The notes under the pieces are model-generated. The model was given only the letters and a program-made list of their open reading frames with translations. It was not told where the DNA came from and searched no databases. 64,000 bases of DNA. Source: Gordonia pseudamarae (GTDB taxonomy: Bacteria > Actinomycetota > Actinomycetes > Mycobacteriales > Mycobacteriaceae). Location: assembly GCF_025273675.1 (NCBI RefSeq), contig NZ_CP045809.1, positions 2,914,001 to 2,978,000 on the forward strand, written 5' to 3'. A program made the translations under genes and the position numbers. Positions 1 through 9,506 of this stretch are shown piece by piece; the first letter of the stretch is position 1; the number at the start of each line of letters is the position of its first letter.

Positions 1-292
1 CCTGGTCGAGGGTCAGCACCGCATCGGCACCGCGATCGAGCGCTCGGCGCACACCCGCGTTCAGCGCGTGTGCGATGCCGCTGTTCTCCGGACTCTCGAT
101 GACCGTCGCGCCCCGGCCGGCGAGGGTGTCGAGGATGGTGCGGACCCGATCGTCGGCGCCGGCGAGCAGCGACGGCGATCCGTCGTCGACGACGATCACC
201 GAGTCGACCTGCCCGATCACACGGTCGATCACGTCGATGATCTCCGTGCTCGGTTCGAACGCGGTGACCACCGCGATCACCGTTCTGCTCAT
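1..292 (-). CDS. Glycosyltransferase family 2, N-terminal part (runs off the window)
   Basis: The minus-strand frame starts at an ATG (292-290) and runs off the window after about 97 codons. The N-terminus has the GT-A nucleotide-sugar pattern: an AVVTAFEP first strand, VIVVDDGS at about residue 33, ESPENSGIAHALNAGV and then LTLDQ. VVDDGS and GIAHALNAGV are typical of rhamnosyl/galactofuranosyl-type GT2 enzymes that build cell-envelope glycans from NDP-sugars at the inner face of the membrane. The ATG overlaps the stop of the NRPS-like gene (ATGA), so translation is probably coupled and this is the third gene of that operon. Donor and acceptor cannot be told from this fragment. Confidence 0.8.
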   Translation of the reverse strand, partial: MSRTVIAVVTAFEPSTEIIDVIDRVIGQVDSVIVVDDGSPSLLAGADDRVRTILDTLAGRGATVIESPENSGIAHALNAGVRRALDRGADAVLTLDQ

Positions 293-3075
293 ACCGAGTC
301 CTCCCCCTGTGTGTCCTCTCCCCGGGCACCCTCGTGTCCGGTCGCGACGGCCTCGGCGAGTACCTTCGCGGTTTCGCGCACCAATGGCGGGCGCAGCATC
401 GAATGATGGTCTCCCGATACCCGCACCACGATCGGCCCACCGGCCACCAGCCGGTCCCAGGTGGCGGCGTCACCGGAGTTGGCGTCGGCCATCACCACCA
501 CCGCAGAACCCGGGTACACGGCGGGCCTGTGACGCTTGATCTGCTGCCTGCCCAGGTCCCAGAACACCGTCCACTGCACGGCCGTCGGCAGGCGCACGAG
601 ACCAGCGGTGGCCACCAGCGCACTCATGAGCGCCCGGTTCCACAGGATCGACACCCGTTCACGCGGTCCCGGCGGCTCGCGGTCGGCCTCGCCCGTACCG
701 GTGCGGTCCGGCAGCGCCTCCCGCTCCGGGGCCGTAGCGGCCGGATCGACCGCCCCGCCGGTCACCCGTGCGAGGAGTTCGGGTTCGAAGATCGGGTCCA
801 GCAGTACCACTGATTCACACTCGGCGCCGCGCCCGGCAAGGATCGTGGCCGCCTCAAGCATGACGAAGCCGCCATAGGAATAGCCGCACAGCCGATAGGG
901 TCCGGCGGGCTCCACGGCCAGGATGTCGCGCACCGCCCGCCGGGCCGCGGCCCGGATGGACCGGTCGGCCCGGCCTCGGCGCTCGAGTCCGTGCGCCTGC
1001 AGCCCGTACACCGGATAGTCCCCGGCGAGCTCACGAACCAGCGGCAGCAGCCCGGCCGCCGGACTGCCCGCACCCGCCGCGATGAACAGCGGACGTCCCG
1101 TGCCCGAACGCAGGCGGGTGATCGATCCGACGCCTTCGGTGCGGGCGCGGGTCTCGCTGGCGGCGTCCAGGAGCGCGCCCAGTGCCGCGATCGTCGGTTC
1201 GGCGGCGAAATCCGCGGTGGCGATCTCGACCAGCCAGCGATCGGCGACCCGCCGCAGCATAGTGGCCGCCGCCAGCGAGTCACCGCCGAGGGCCACGAAA
1301 TCCTCGTTGCGGCCGACCACGTCGAGGGCCAGGATCTCCTGCCACAGGTTGGCCAGATCGGCCTCGGTCAGCCCGCGCACCGGCTCAGGCACACGCTCGG
1401 GCGGCGGCGGCAGTGCGGCCCTGTCGACCTTGCCTCGTTCGTTGCGCGGCAGTTCGGCCAGCACCACCACATCGCGGGGAATCATCCAGGGCGGCACCGT
1501 CTTCGACATTTCGGTACGAATCTCGGCCGGCGACGGCGACCACAGGTCGGGATCGACGGCCACGTGGGCGACGAGCGTGTGTGCCGAGCGGTCGGCGGTC
1601 ACCACCGCATCCGCCGTCCACGGCAGTGCCCGGATGGCCACCTCCACCTCGATCGGCTCGACGAGATAGCCCCGGATCTTGACCGCGTCGTCCTTACGGC
1701 CGAGCAGATGCAGCCGCCCCTCGTCGTCTAACCTGCCCAGGTCACCGGTTCGGTAGCGCCGTCGTCCGGCACCGAGGTCGGTGAACCGGGCGGCGGTGAG
1801 TTCGGGTGCGCCGTGGTAGCCGAGGGCGATGTGAGCCGATTCGATGACCACCTCCCCCGCGGACCCGGCGGGCAGATCAGCGCCGTCCTCGCCGACGATC
1901 CGCACATGCTTGTCCGAAGCGGGGGTGCCCACCGCGATGACACCCGGAGGATGGGCGCGGTTCGCGGGCAAACGGTTGAACGCCAGATTTCCGGTCTCCG
2001 AGGACCCCGACCAACTGCAGAACACGCCGCCGGGCATGAGATGGGCGCGTACTCGGTCGACGTCGCCGCTGTGCACCGGTTCACCACAGGTCGTCAGCAA
2101 CCGCACGGAGTCGACGGCGCGCATCGCGCCCGGATCGGCCTGGTCCGCGGATGTGTCCGCGCGGGCGTCGGGCAGCCAGGACCGCAGCAGCGAGGGGGTG
2201 CAGTGCACCGTGGTGGCCTGTTGCTCGTCGAGCCAGTCGCGCAGACCGTCGACACCTCGCCGGCGCACGTCCCACAACAGCAGCCGCGCCCCGTTCAGCA
2301 AGGTCATCATCACGCAGTCGAATCCGGCGCCGAAGCTCAGCGGCAGCAGTGTCGCCGCGCTGTCGTCGGGTCCCAGACCCAGGAACACGCGGCCGTCGGT
2401 GGCCTGATTGACCCAGAAGCGCTGCGCGTGGACGACACCTTTGGGTTCGCCGGTGGAACCGGAGGTGAAGATGAGCGTGGCGGGGTCATCGGGCCCGATG
2501 TCCACCGGTAGTTCGATCCCGGTGCTGTCCGGGTGATCTGTGTCTTCCGGGTGACCTGTGTGTTCCGGGTGACCTGTGTGTTCCGGGTGACCTGTGTTGT
2601 TCGGGGATGCTGTGTCGTTCGGGGGTGCTGTGTCGTTCTGGAGTAGCGGGGCACGCAGGTCGTCGGCGGTGAGCAGGTGGGCGCCCGACAGCGCGAGGAT
2701 GCGCTCACGCCGGGCCTCGGGCAGGAACGGATCTAGGACGATCACCGGATGTCCCGAACAGAGGACGGCGAGCACGGACAACACCGAATCCACATCGGAC
2801 TCGACATCGATCGCGACCGGCCGGGATCTCTCGGGTACCGCCGCCGCGATCAGACCCGCTCGTCTGTCGGCGACGGTCAGCGCACCGCAGAAGGTCACCG
2901 ATTCGTCCGGTGTGCGCACCGCGATCTCGTCCGCGCGCCGGGCGGCCACCGCCCGCCAGATCTGCGCCGCGGTGACATCTCCTGCGCCAGCATGATCTTC
3001 GTACATAAATCCTGAACCGGACATTGTGGGTCGGGTGTCATCACCGGCACGGCGTGTACTCATCACCATCACCAC
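289..3075 (-). CDS. Stand-alone NRPS-like enzyme: adenylation-PCP-thioesterase
   Basis: 928 codons with three domains in order. Adenylation (about 35-540) has the P-loop LIFTSGSTGEPKG (201-213), YRTGDLGRLDDEGR, GRKDDAVKIRGY and PRNERGKVDR with the catalytic A10 lysine. A peptidyl carrier follows (LGGDSL, phosphopantetheine serine), then a type I thioesterase with nucleophile motif GYSYGG. No condensation domain is present, so the enzyme should load one acyl or amino acid and release or transfer it. The A5 region reads SWSGSSETGN rather than the usual YGPTE, so the substrate cannot be predicted. A low-complexity hexapeptide repeat interrupts the A domain before the P-loop. The start is uncertain (MVMVM run). 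The first codon abuts the mycolyltransferase stop, and the stop overlaps the glycosyltransferase start, so it is the middle gene of a coupled operon, perhaps for an envelope lipid or glycolipid (inference). Confidence 0.85.
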   Translation of the reverse strand: MVMVMSTRRAGDDTRPTMSGSGFMYEDHAGAGDVTAAQIWRAVAARRADEIAVRTPDESVTFCGALTVADRRAGLIAAAVPERSRPVAIDVESDVDSVLSVLAVLCSGHPVIVLDPFLPEARRERILALSGAHLLTADDLRAPLLQNDTAPPNDTASPNNTGHPEHTGHPEHTGHPEDTDHPDSTGIELPVDIGPDDPATLIFTSGSTGEPKGVVHAQRFWVNQATDGRVFLGLGPDDSAATLLPLSFGAGFDCVMMTLLNGARLLLWDVRRRGVDGLRDWLDEQQATTVHCTPSLLRSWLPDARADTSADQADPGAMRAVDSVRLLTTCGEPVHSGDVDRVRAHLMPGGVFCSWSGSSETGNLAFNRLPANRAHPPGVIAVGTPASDKHVRIVGEDGADLPAGSAGEVVIESAHIALGYHGAPELTAARFTDLGAGRRRYRTGDLGRLDDEGRLHLLGRKDDAVKIRGYLVEPIEVEVAIRALPWTADAVVTADRSAHTLVAHVAVDPDLWSPSPAEIRTEMSKTVPPWMIPRDVVVLAELPRNERGKVDRAALPPPPERVPEPVRGLTEADLANLWQEILALDVVGRNEDFVALGGDSLAAATMLRRVADRWLVEIATADFAAEPTIAALGALLDAASETRARTEGVGSITRLRSGTGRPLFIAAGAGSPAAGLLPLVRELAGDYPVYGLQAHGLERRGRADRSIRAAARRAVRDILAVEPAGPYRLCGYSYGGFVMLEAATILAGRGAECESVVLLDPIFEPELLARVTGGAVDPAATAPEREALPDRTGTGEADREPPGPRERVSILWNRALMSALVATAGLVRLPTAVQWTVFWDLGRQQIKRHRPAVYPGSAVVVMADANSGDAATWDRLVAGGPIVVRVSGDHHSMLRPPLVRETAKVLAEAVATGHEGARGEDTQGEDSV
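2518..2637 (-). repeat. Coding 18-bp minisatellite in the NRPS-like gene
   Basis: About 6.5 imperfect 18-bp units encode hexapeptides such as NDTAPP, NDTASP, NNTGHP, EHTGHP (twice), EDTDHP and DSTG (residues 147-186). The array lies in a loop between the N-terminal subdomain and the P-loop of the adenylation domain. Units nearest the P-loop are the most alike at DNA level (ccgggtgacctgtgtgtt), which suggests recent slippage. The unit length keeps frame. Confidence 0.85.
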
Positions 3076-4146
3076 TCAGCGACGCAGAGCCGCGGCGACA
3101 GTGGGCCACGACCGGTGCAATTCGTCCTGCCAGTAACGCCACGAGTGGGTGCCGCTGTCCGAGAGATGGACGGTCGCCGGAATCCCCAACTGCCTGAGTC
3201 TGGCGGCCATCGCCGAGGTGCAGTTGTGCGCCGCCGCCTCCAGTAAGCCGCCGACCACCACCTGTTCGCCGAGCGAGGGCGCACCCGGCGCCTGCAAACC
3301 CGGCTTGTCGTACCGCCCGGCCGTCCCCGTGCCACTGGACAGGTACAGCGACAGGCCACGTAGCTTGTGCGCGTTGACATACGGGTCGTACTTCGTCCAC
3401 AGCGGTGATCCGAACGGCCCCCACATGTTGTCGGTGTTGGCCTTGTTGGCCATGTACACGGTGCCGCGTACCGCCGAGTATCCGTCGAGGGTGCTGGTGC
3501 GCGCGCAACCGCTGTAGGCGGCCACACCCTGATACAGCGCGGGCGCGGCGATCGCCAGATTCAGCACGGAAGTGGCCGACATCGACATGCCGCCGATGGC
3601 ATTGACGCCGTTGGTGCGCAGGGAGGTGTTGACCGCGCGCGGCAGTTCCCGGGTCAGGAATGTCTGCCACATCGGCTGCCCGATCACCGGGTCTCGGCGG
3701 ATCCAGTCGGTGTAGTAGGTGCCGATGCCCTTCTGCGGGATGACCACGTTGACCCGCTTGTCGGCGAAGAGCTTCAGGATGTCGGTCTGGGCCAGCCAGT
3801 TGGCCCCGTCCTCGCCGCCGCCGGCACCGTTGAGCAGATAAAACGTGGGCGCACCGGCGGGGGTGCCCGCCGGCCGGATGATACTCAGCGGAATCTCGGC
3901 GTCCATCGCCGCCGAATACGCGGTGGCCTGCCACAGGTTGTCGCCGATGTGGGTGAGCGAGTGCAGCCGTCCGTCATCGCTTCCGGGCACGGCATGGTTT
4001 CGGGGTGCGGCGTCGCTGCGGGGGTCGGCCGTGGCGGGTGAGGAGACGAACACCGACAGGGTGAGCAGAGCGGTGAGCACTCCGGCCAGGACCGCGGTCG
4101 GCCGACGGACGGCACGTGCGGTGGACCGCACTACAGGCAACAGCAT
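3076..4146 (-). CDS. Secreted mycolyltransferase / antigen-85-like esterase
   Basis: 356 residues with a Sec signal peptide (basic N-terminus, a hydrophobic stretch LAGVLTALLTLSVFV, then SPATADP). The body is an alpha/beta-hydrolase of the antigen 85/corynomycolyltransferase family: YLLNGAGGGEDGANWL, IPQKGIGTYYTDW, a nucleophile elbow GGMSMSATSVLNLA and a C-terminal HSWRYWQDEL bearing the histidine. Such enzymes transfer mycolates between trehalose monomycolate and arabinogalactan or trehalose outside the membrane. The canonical Ag85 elbow is GLSMSG-like; GMSMSA fits the corynebacterial/Gordonia branch. It is the first gene of the operon with the NRPS-like enzyme (zero spacing). A candidate DtxR/IdeR box ends 3 bp upstream of the ATG, and a TAGGCT hexamer there would suit a leaderless transcript. 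Confidence 0.88.
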   Translation of the reverse strand: MLLPVVRSTARAVRRPTAVLAGVLTALLTLSVFVSSPATADPRSDAAPRNHAVPGSDDGRLHSLTHIGDNLWQATAYSAAMDAEIPLSIIRPAGTPAGAPTFYLLNGAGGGEDGANWLAQTDILKLFADKRVNVVIPQKGIGTYYTDWIRRDPVIGQPMWQTFLTRELPRAVNTSLRTNGVNAIGGMSMSATSVLNLAIAAPALYQGVAAYSGCARTSTLDGYSAVRGTVYMANKANTDNMWGPFGSPLWTKYDPYVNAHKLRGLSLYLSSGTGTAGRYDKPGLQAPGAPSLGEQVVVGGLLEAAAHNCTSAMAARLRQLGIPATVHLSDSGTHSWRYWQDELHRSWPTVAAALRR

Positions 4147-4148
4147 AG

Positions 4149-4167
4149 TAAGGGCAGCCTACACTCA
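4149..4167. promoter_or_regulatory. Candidate DtxR/IdeR iron box
   Basis: TAAGGGCAGCCTACACTCA matches 13 of 19 positions of the DtxR/IdeR consensus TTAGGTTAGSCTAACCTAA, with an intact AGCCTA centre. It sits immediately upstream of the mycolyltransferase ATG and overlaps a possible -10 (TAGGCT on the minus strand), a position suited to repression. The match is moderate and was made by eye. Confidence 0.4.
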
Positions 4168-4289
4168 ACACTACGTCGGCGGAGTACTCGGCCCGCCGCC
4201 CTATCGCCTGAACGCGCGCGGCGCGATCCGGCGGGCCCACGTCCTGGCCGCCGGCCATCCGACGACCACGGTGGCGGTAATCGCGAGAC

Positions 4290-5399
4290 CTACGAGGTCG
4301 CGATGTCGGCGAGCACCCGTTCGGTGAATCCCGCGGTCGTCGCCACCCCTCCGAGGTCCCGGGTGCACACCCCGGCCGCCAGCGTCGTCGCCACCGCGGT
4401 GTCGATCCGGTCGGCGGCCGCGCGCACATCGGCCCGGCCGGTGCGATCGGCGTACCACCGCAGCAGCATCGCGGTGGACCCGATGATCGCTACGGGGTTG
4501 GCGATCCCCTGCCCGGCGATGTCGGGGGCCGCCCCATGCGCCGCCTGCGCCATCGCCCGGCTCGACGAACAGTTCACCGACGCCGCGATACCCAGTGAAC
4601 CGGCGAGTTCACCGGCCAGATCCGACAGGATGTCGCCGAACAGATTCTCCGTGACCACCACATCGAACTGCTCCGGCCGGCGTACCAGCATCGCGGCCAT
4701 CGCGTCGACATGGAAGTCGTCGACCCGCACGTCCGGGTACCGGACGGCCACCTCACGACACACATCACGGAACAGGCCGGTGGTCAGCCGCAGCACGTTG
4801 GCCTTGTGCACGATCGTCACATGTCCCGAACGGCCGCGTGCTGCCCGGAACGCCTCGGCGGCGATCCGTTCGGTCGCCGCCCGCGTGATCACCCCCACCG
4901 ACAGCGCGACGTCGGGGGTGGGCATGAACTCGCCGCTGCCCACGGCCATGTTGCGGTCGGCGTACAGACCCTCGGAATTCTCCCGGGCGATCAGCACGTC
5001 GATGCCGGGGGCGGTGGCGGCGACGCCGGGCAGCGCCCGTGCGGGACGCAGGTTGGCGAACAGGTCGAATCGCTTGCGGATCACCCCGCCCGGGGTGAGG
5101 TCGGCGGCGAAACCTGCCGGGTAGGCGGCCGAGTCATGCGGGCCGAGCACCCACAGGTCGAGCCCGGACAGTGCCTCGAGTGTCTCGTCCGGGATCGGCG
5201 TGCCGTGGGATTCGATGGCCCGGGCGCCGAAAGGCAGTTCCACCCAGTCGATCCGGATTCCGGCGCGCGCGGCCGCCGCGTCGGCGACAGCGACGGCCGC
5301 GGGCACGATTTCCGGGCCGATGCCGTCACCGTTCATCACTCCGATCTGCAGACCGCCGTCGGAAGACGCTGTACCCAAGGATGATTCAACGATGGCCAT
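4290..5399 (-). CDS. Isocitrate/isopropylmalate dehydrogenase-family protein
   Basis: 369 residues of the beta-decarboxylating dehydrogenase family (NAD(P)-dependent oxidation and decarboxylation of a 2-hydroxyacid). Visible signatures are GDGIGPEI at the N-terminus, an arginine-bearing substrate loop (RKRFDLFANLRPAR), SEGLYAD with the catalytic tyrosine, VHKANVLRLT with the catalytic lysine, ENLFGDILSDLAGELAGSLG with the metal-binding aspartates, and APDIAGQGIANPVA in the cofactor loop. It could be LeuB-like, an isocitrate enzyme or a tartrate/malate dehydrogenase, and the sequence alone does not decide. Its ATG shares one base with the polA stop (TGATG), so it is probably translated from the polA message, an unusual partner for a DNA polymerase. 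Confidence 0.85.
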   Translation of the reverse strand: MAIVESSLGTASSDGGLQIGVMNGDGIGPEIVPAAVAVADAAAARAGIRIDWVELPFGARAIESHGTPIPDETLEALSGLDLWVLGPHDSAAYPAGFAADLTPGGVIRKRFDLFANLRPARALPGVAATAPGIDVLIARENSEGLYADRNMAVGSGEFMPTPDVALSVGVITRAATERIAAEAFRAARGRSGHVTIVHKANVLRLTTGLFRDVCREVAVRYPDVRVDDFHVDAMAAMLVRRPEQFDVVVTENLFGDILSDLAGELAGSLGIAASVNCSSSRAMAQAAHGAAPDIAGQGIANPVAIIGSTAMLLRWYADRTGRADVRAAADRIDTAVATTLAAGVCTRDLGGVATTAGFTERVLADIATS

Positions 5400-8164
5400 C
5401 AGTGGGCCGCGTCGTCCCAGGACCTGCCGAAACCGACAGACACCTCCAGTGGCACCGACAGGGTGATCGCCGAACCCATCTCCTCACGCACCAGCGTCTC
5501 CACGGCGTCGCGTTCCCCGGCAGCCACCTCCACCACCAGTTCGTCGTGTACCTGCAACAGCATTCGCGACGACAAACCTTCTGCGGCAAGACGTTTATGG
5601 ACGTTGATCATGGCGACCTTGATGATGTCGGCGGCGGTGCCCTGGATGGGCGCGTTGAGCGCCATCCGTTCGGCCGACTGCCTGCGCTGCCAGTTGTCGC
5701 TGTTGAGGTCGGGCAGATACCGTCGGCGACCGAACAACGTCGCGGTGTACTCGTTGGTGCGGGCCTCCTCGACCACATGCCGCAGATAGTCGCGAACCCC
5801 GCCGAACCGGGCGAAGTACTGGTCCATCTGGGCCTTGGCCTCGTCCCTGCTGATCTTGAGCTGCGCGGCGAGACCGAAGGCGCTCAAGCCGTACGCGAGT
5901 CCGTACGACATGGCCTTGACCCGGTGCCGCATCTCGGTGGTCACCTCGTCGATCGGCACGCCGAACGCCCGCGAACCGACGAAGTTGTGCAGGTCCTCAC
6001 CCGTGTTGAAGGCCTCGATCAGACCCTCGTCGCCCGACAGGTGCGCCATGATCCGCATCTCGATCTGGCTGTAGTCGGCCGTCATCAGGGTCTCGAACTC
6101 GGTGCCGCGGGCGTTGGGCCCGACCACGAAACCGTGCCGGATCTGCCGACCGGCCTCGGTGCGCACCGGGATGTTCTGCAGGTTCGGGTCGGTCGAGGAC
6201 AACCGTCCGGTGGCCGCGACCGTCTGATTGAAGGTGGTGTGAATGCGGTCGTCGTCGGCCACCGACTTGAGCAGACCCTCGACCGTGACCCGCAGCCGGG
6301 TGGCGTCACGATGCTCGAGCAGGTGCGCCAGGAACGGATGTTCGGTCTTCTCGAACAAACTCTGCAGGGCGTCGGCGTCGGTGGTGTAGCCGGTCTTGGT
6401 CTTCTTGGTCTTGGGCATGTCGAGCTTGTCGAACAGCACCGTCTGCAACTGCTTGGGCGAACCCAGATTGATCTGTTCCCCGATCACCTCGTAGGCCGCG
6501 TCCGCGGCGGCCCGGACCCGATCGGCGAATTGCTGCTCGAGTTCCTGGAAATGCTTGGTGTCCACCGCGATTCCCGCCGACTCCAGATCCGCCAGGACAA
6601 CGGTGAGCGGCAGCTCCATGTCGGTGAGCAGCGACCGTGAATCGATCTGGTCCAACTCGGTGTCGAGCGCGTCGGCCAGTTCGGCCACCGCCCGCGCCTG
6701 CAGCATCTGATGCTCGAATACCTTGGTCTCGTCCTGTCCGTCGGCGTCGAGTCCATCGGCGTCGAGCAACGTCAGCTGACCGTCACCGTCGGTTCCCTCG
6801 GCCTTGAGTTCGCGGCGCAGATACCGCAACGACAGGTCATCGAGTTCGAAGCTGCGCTGACCGGGGCGTACCAGGTAGGCGGCGAGCGCGGTGTCGCTGG
6901 TGACCCCCCGCAACGTCCAGCCGCGCACCCGCAGCGCGTGGATCGCCCACTTGGCCTCGTGACAGGCCTTGGGCGCGTCCTCGTCCACGAGCCACCGCGC
7001 CAGGTCCTGTTCGTCGGCCTGCCCGATCGCGGGGATCGCGATATACGCCGATGCGCCGTCGGCGGCGGCGATGGCGATACCGGACGGGTCTGCGTCGACG
7101 ACCCGGCGCGGCGCCGACACGGCGATGCCGGTGCGTCCGGTGCGGGCGTGCGCGTCGAGCCAGGGACCCACCTCGCCCTCACCCAGGACCGATCCGTCCA
7201 GGTCGAACCCGGCCTCGGCCTCCGGCTCCGCCGACGCGAGTGTGTTGAACAGGCGGTCGCGCAACACCCGGAACTCCAGCTCGTCGAACAGGGTGTGGAT
7301 GCGTTCACGATCCCACCCGACCAGCGCCAGTTCGTCGGGGCCGGCGGGCAATTGCATGTCGCGCACCAGCTGTGTGAGATGCCGGTTGGTCTGCACCGAG
7401 GCGAGGTTGGCGCGCAGCGAGTCACCCACCTTGCCCTTGATCTCGTCGACGTGGTCGACGAGCGCTGTCAGCGAGCCGTACTGGCGGATCCATTTGGCGG
7501 CGGTCTTGTCACCGACGCCGGGCACGCCGGGCAGGTTGTCGCTGTTGTCGCCGCGCAACGCCGCGATGTCGGGGTACTGGGCGGGGGTGACGCCGTACTT
7601 CTTCTCCACCTCTTCGGGGGTGAACCGGGTCAACTCCGACACCCCTCGCTTCGGGTAGAGGACGGTCACCGAGTCGTCGACCAGTTGCAGCGAATCCCGG
7701 TCGCCGGTCACGACGAGAACGTCGAAACCGCGTTCGGCGGCCTGCGTGGCGAGCGTGGCGATGATGTCGTCGGCCTCATAGCCCTCGATCGCCATCACCG
7801 GGATCCCCAGCGCACCGAGCACCTCTTTGGTGAGTTCGACCTGCCCGCCGAACTCCTCCGGCGACTTGGCCCGCTGCGCCTTGTATTCGGGAAACAGTTC
7901 CGAACGGAAGGTCTTGCGGGATACGTCGAAGGCAGCCGCGACGTGGGTGGGTTGTTCGTCGCGCAGCAGGTTGATGAGCATCGAGGTGAAGCCGTACACC
8001 GCGTTGGTGGTCTGCCCTGTGTTGGTCGTGAAATTTTCCGCGGGCAGCGCGAAAAACGCCCGGTAGGCCAGCGAATGGCCGTCGAGCAGCATCAGAACCG
8101 GTTTGCCCGACGCGGTGCGGGCGGACGAACTCTGGGCGGGTGCGGCACTCTTGGCGGGACTCAC
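5399..8164 (-). CDS. polA: DNA polymerase I
   Basis: 921 residues from a GTG start (VSPAKSAAPAQ), which matches the usual MSPAK beginning of mycobacterial PolA; an upstream in-frame ATG at 8203 looks too far out. The N-terminal 5'-3' exonuclease (about 20-310) has LLDGHSLAYRAFFALP, GYEADDIIATLA, TGDRDSLQLV and PGVPGVGDKTA. The middle domain is the degenerate 3'-5' exonuclease fold usual in actinobacteria. The polymerase domain has motif A MTADYSQIEMRIMAHLSG, motif B (RHRVKAMSYGLAYGLSAFG) and motif C LLQVHDELVVE. It processes Okazaki fragments and fills repair gaps. The downstream dehydrogenase gene overlaps its stop by one base. Confidence 0.98.
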   Translation of the reverse strand: MSPAKSAAPAQSSSARTASGKPVLMLLDGHSLAYRAFFALPAENFTTNTGQTTNAVYGFTSMLINLLRDEQPTHVAAAFDVSRKTFRSELFPEYKAQRAKSPEEFGGQVELTKEVLGALGIPVMAIEGYEADDIIATLATQAAERGFDVLVVTGDRDSLQLVDDSVTVLYPKRGVSELTRFTPEEVEKKYGVTPAQYPDIAALRGDNSDNLPGVPGVGDKTAAKWIRQYGSLTALVDHVDEIKGKVGDSLRANLASVQTNRHLTQLVRDMQLPAGPDELALVGWDRERIHTLFDELEFRVLRDRLFNTLASAEPEAEAGFDLDGSVLGEGEVGPWLDAHARTGRTGIAVSAPRRVVDADPSGIAIAAADGASAYIAIPAIGQADEQDLARWLVDEDAPKACHEAKWAIHALRVRGWTLRGVTSDTALAAYLVRPGQRSFELDDLSLRYLRRELKAEGTDGDGQLTLLDADGLDADGQDETKVFEHQMLQARAVAELADALDTELDQIDSRSLLTDMELPLTVVLADLESAGIAVDTKHFQELEQQFADRVRAAADAAYEVIGEQINLGSPKQLQTVLFDKLDMPKTKKTKTGYTTDADALQSLFEKTEHPFLAHLLEHRDATRLRVTVEGLLKSVADDDRIHTTFNQTVAATGRLSSTDPNLQNIPVRTEAGRQIRHGFVVGPNARGTEFETLMTADYSQIEMRIMAHLSGDEGLIEAFNTGEDLHNFVGSRAFGVPIDEVTTEMRHRVKAMSYGLAYGLSAFGLAAQLKISRDEAKAQMDQYFARFGGVRDYLRHVVEEARTNEYTATLFGRRRYLPDLNSDNWQRRQSAERMALNAPIQGTAADIIKVAMINVHKRLAAEGLSSRMLLQVHDELVVEVAAGERDAVETLVREEMGSAITLSVPLEVSVGFGRSWDDAAH

Positions 8165-8273
8165 CCGGACCAGTCTAGGACGTGTGGGCCGGGCCAGATA
8201 CACAGCAGCCCGCCGGGACGGTGTCTCCGACGGGCTGCGCTCGTGGTGGTCTGTGGTGTGCCGTACGGCGGGA

Positions 8274-8561
8274 TCAGACCGCCGGGTGCGGATGCAGTCT
8301 GCGGTACTGCGCAGCCTCCTCGTCGGTGACGTCGGGGATCAGCGCGAGATGATGCACCGCGCGGGTGGTCCTGGTGATGAGCACACCGCCGACGAGAAGA
8401 CCGGCCACCGCGATGGCCGCGGCGATCCACGCCGTCGCCGGTTCGCCGAATGCCAATGCGGTCACCGCGAACGGTGCCGCGGAGAAACCGATCATCGCGA
8501 TGAACGCGCCGAGGGCGGCAAGCGGTTGAACTGTGTGGTTCTCACGTGTGGTGATGGTCAT
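8274..8561 (-). CDS. Small two-helix membrane protein, unknown function
   Basis: 95 residues. A short polar N-terminus is followed by two hydrophobic segments (about 14-38 and 43-62) and a cytoplasmic-looking tail ending in DEEAAQYRRLHPHPAV. It resembles small actinobacterial membrane proteins of the DUF2530/hypothetical type but I do not recognise a family with certainty. The upstream stretch (tcaggagacgacgatg on the minus strand) carries a ribosome-binding site, which supports the ATG. It lies 109 bp upstream of polA on the same strand. The function is unknown. Confidence 0.6.
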   Translation of the reverse strand: MTITTRENHTVQPLAALGAFIAMIGFSAAPFAVTALAFGEPATAWIAAAIAVAGLLVGGVLITRTTRAVHHLALIPDVTDEEAAQYRRLHPHPAV

Positions 8562-8708
8562 CGTCGTCTCCTGATGAGGGCGGGTTACGCACTTCTCAGT
8601 GTGCTCACCGGCCGCACCGTGATGCAGGGCCGTTGGACCCGCACCACCGATGCCGAAAGCGGTGACTTACTGGGAGACTTTGTGATTGACCCGCCGTGCC
8701 GACAGACC

Positions 8709-9489
<781 letters not shown>

Positions 9490-9506
<17 letters not shown>

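Noticed and set aside
6710..8329. Plus-strand open frame of over 500 codons opposite polA
   Set aside because: A high-GC shadow of polA; low-complexity Arg/Val/Gly composition, no ribosome-binding site and no domain. The same applies to the long plus-strand frames opposite gltB (43908-45578), hisD, gltD and the livHM region.
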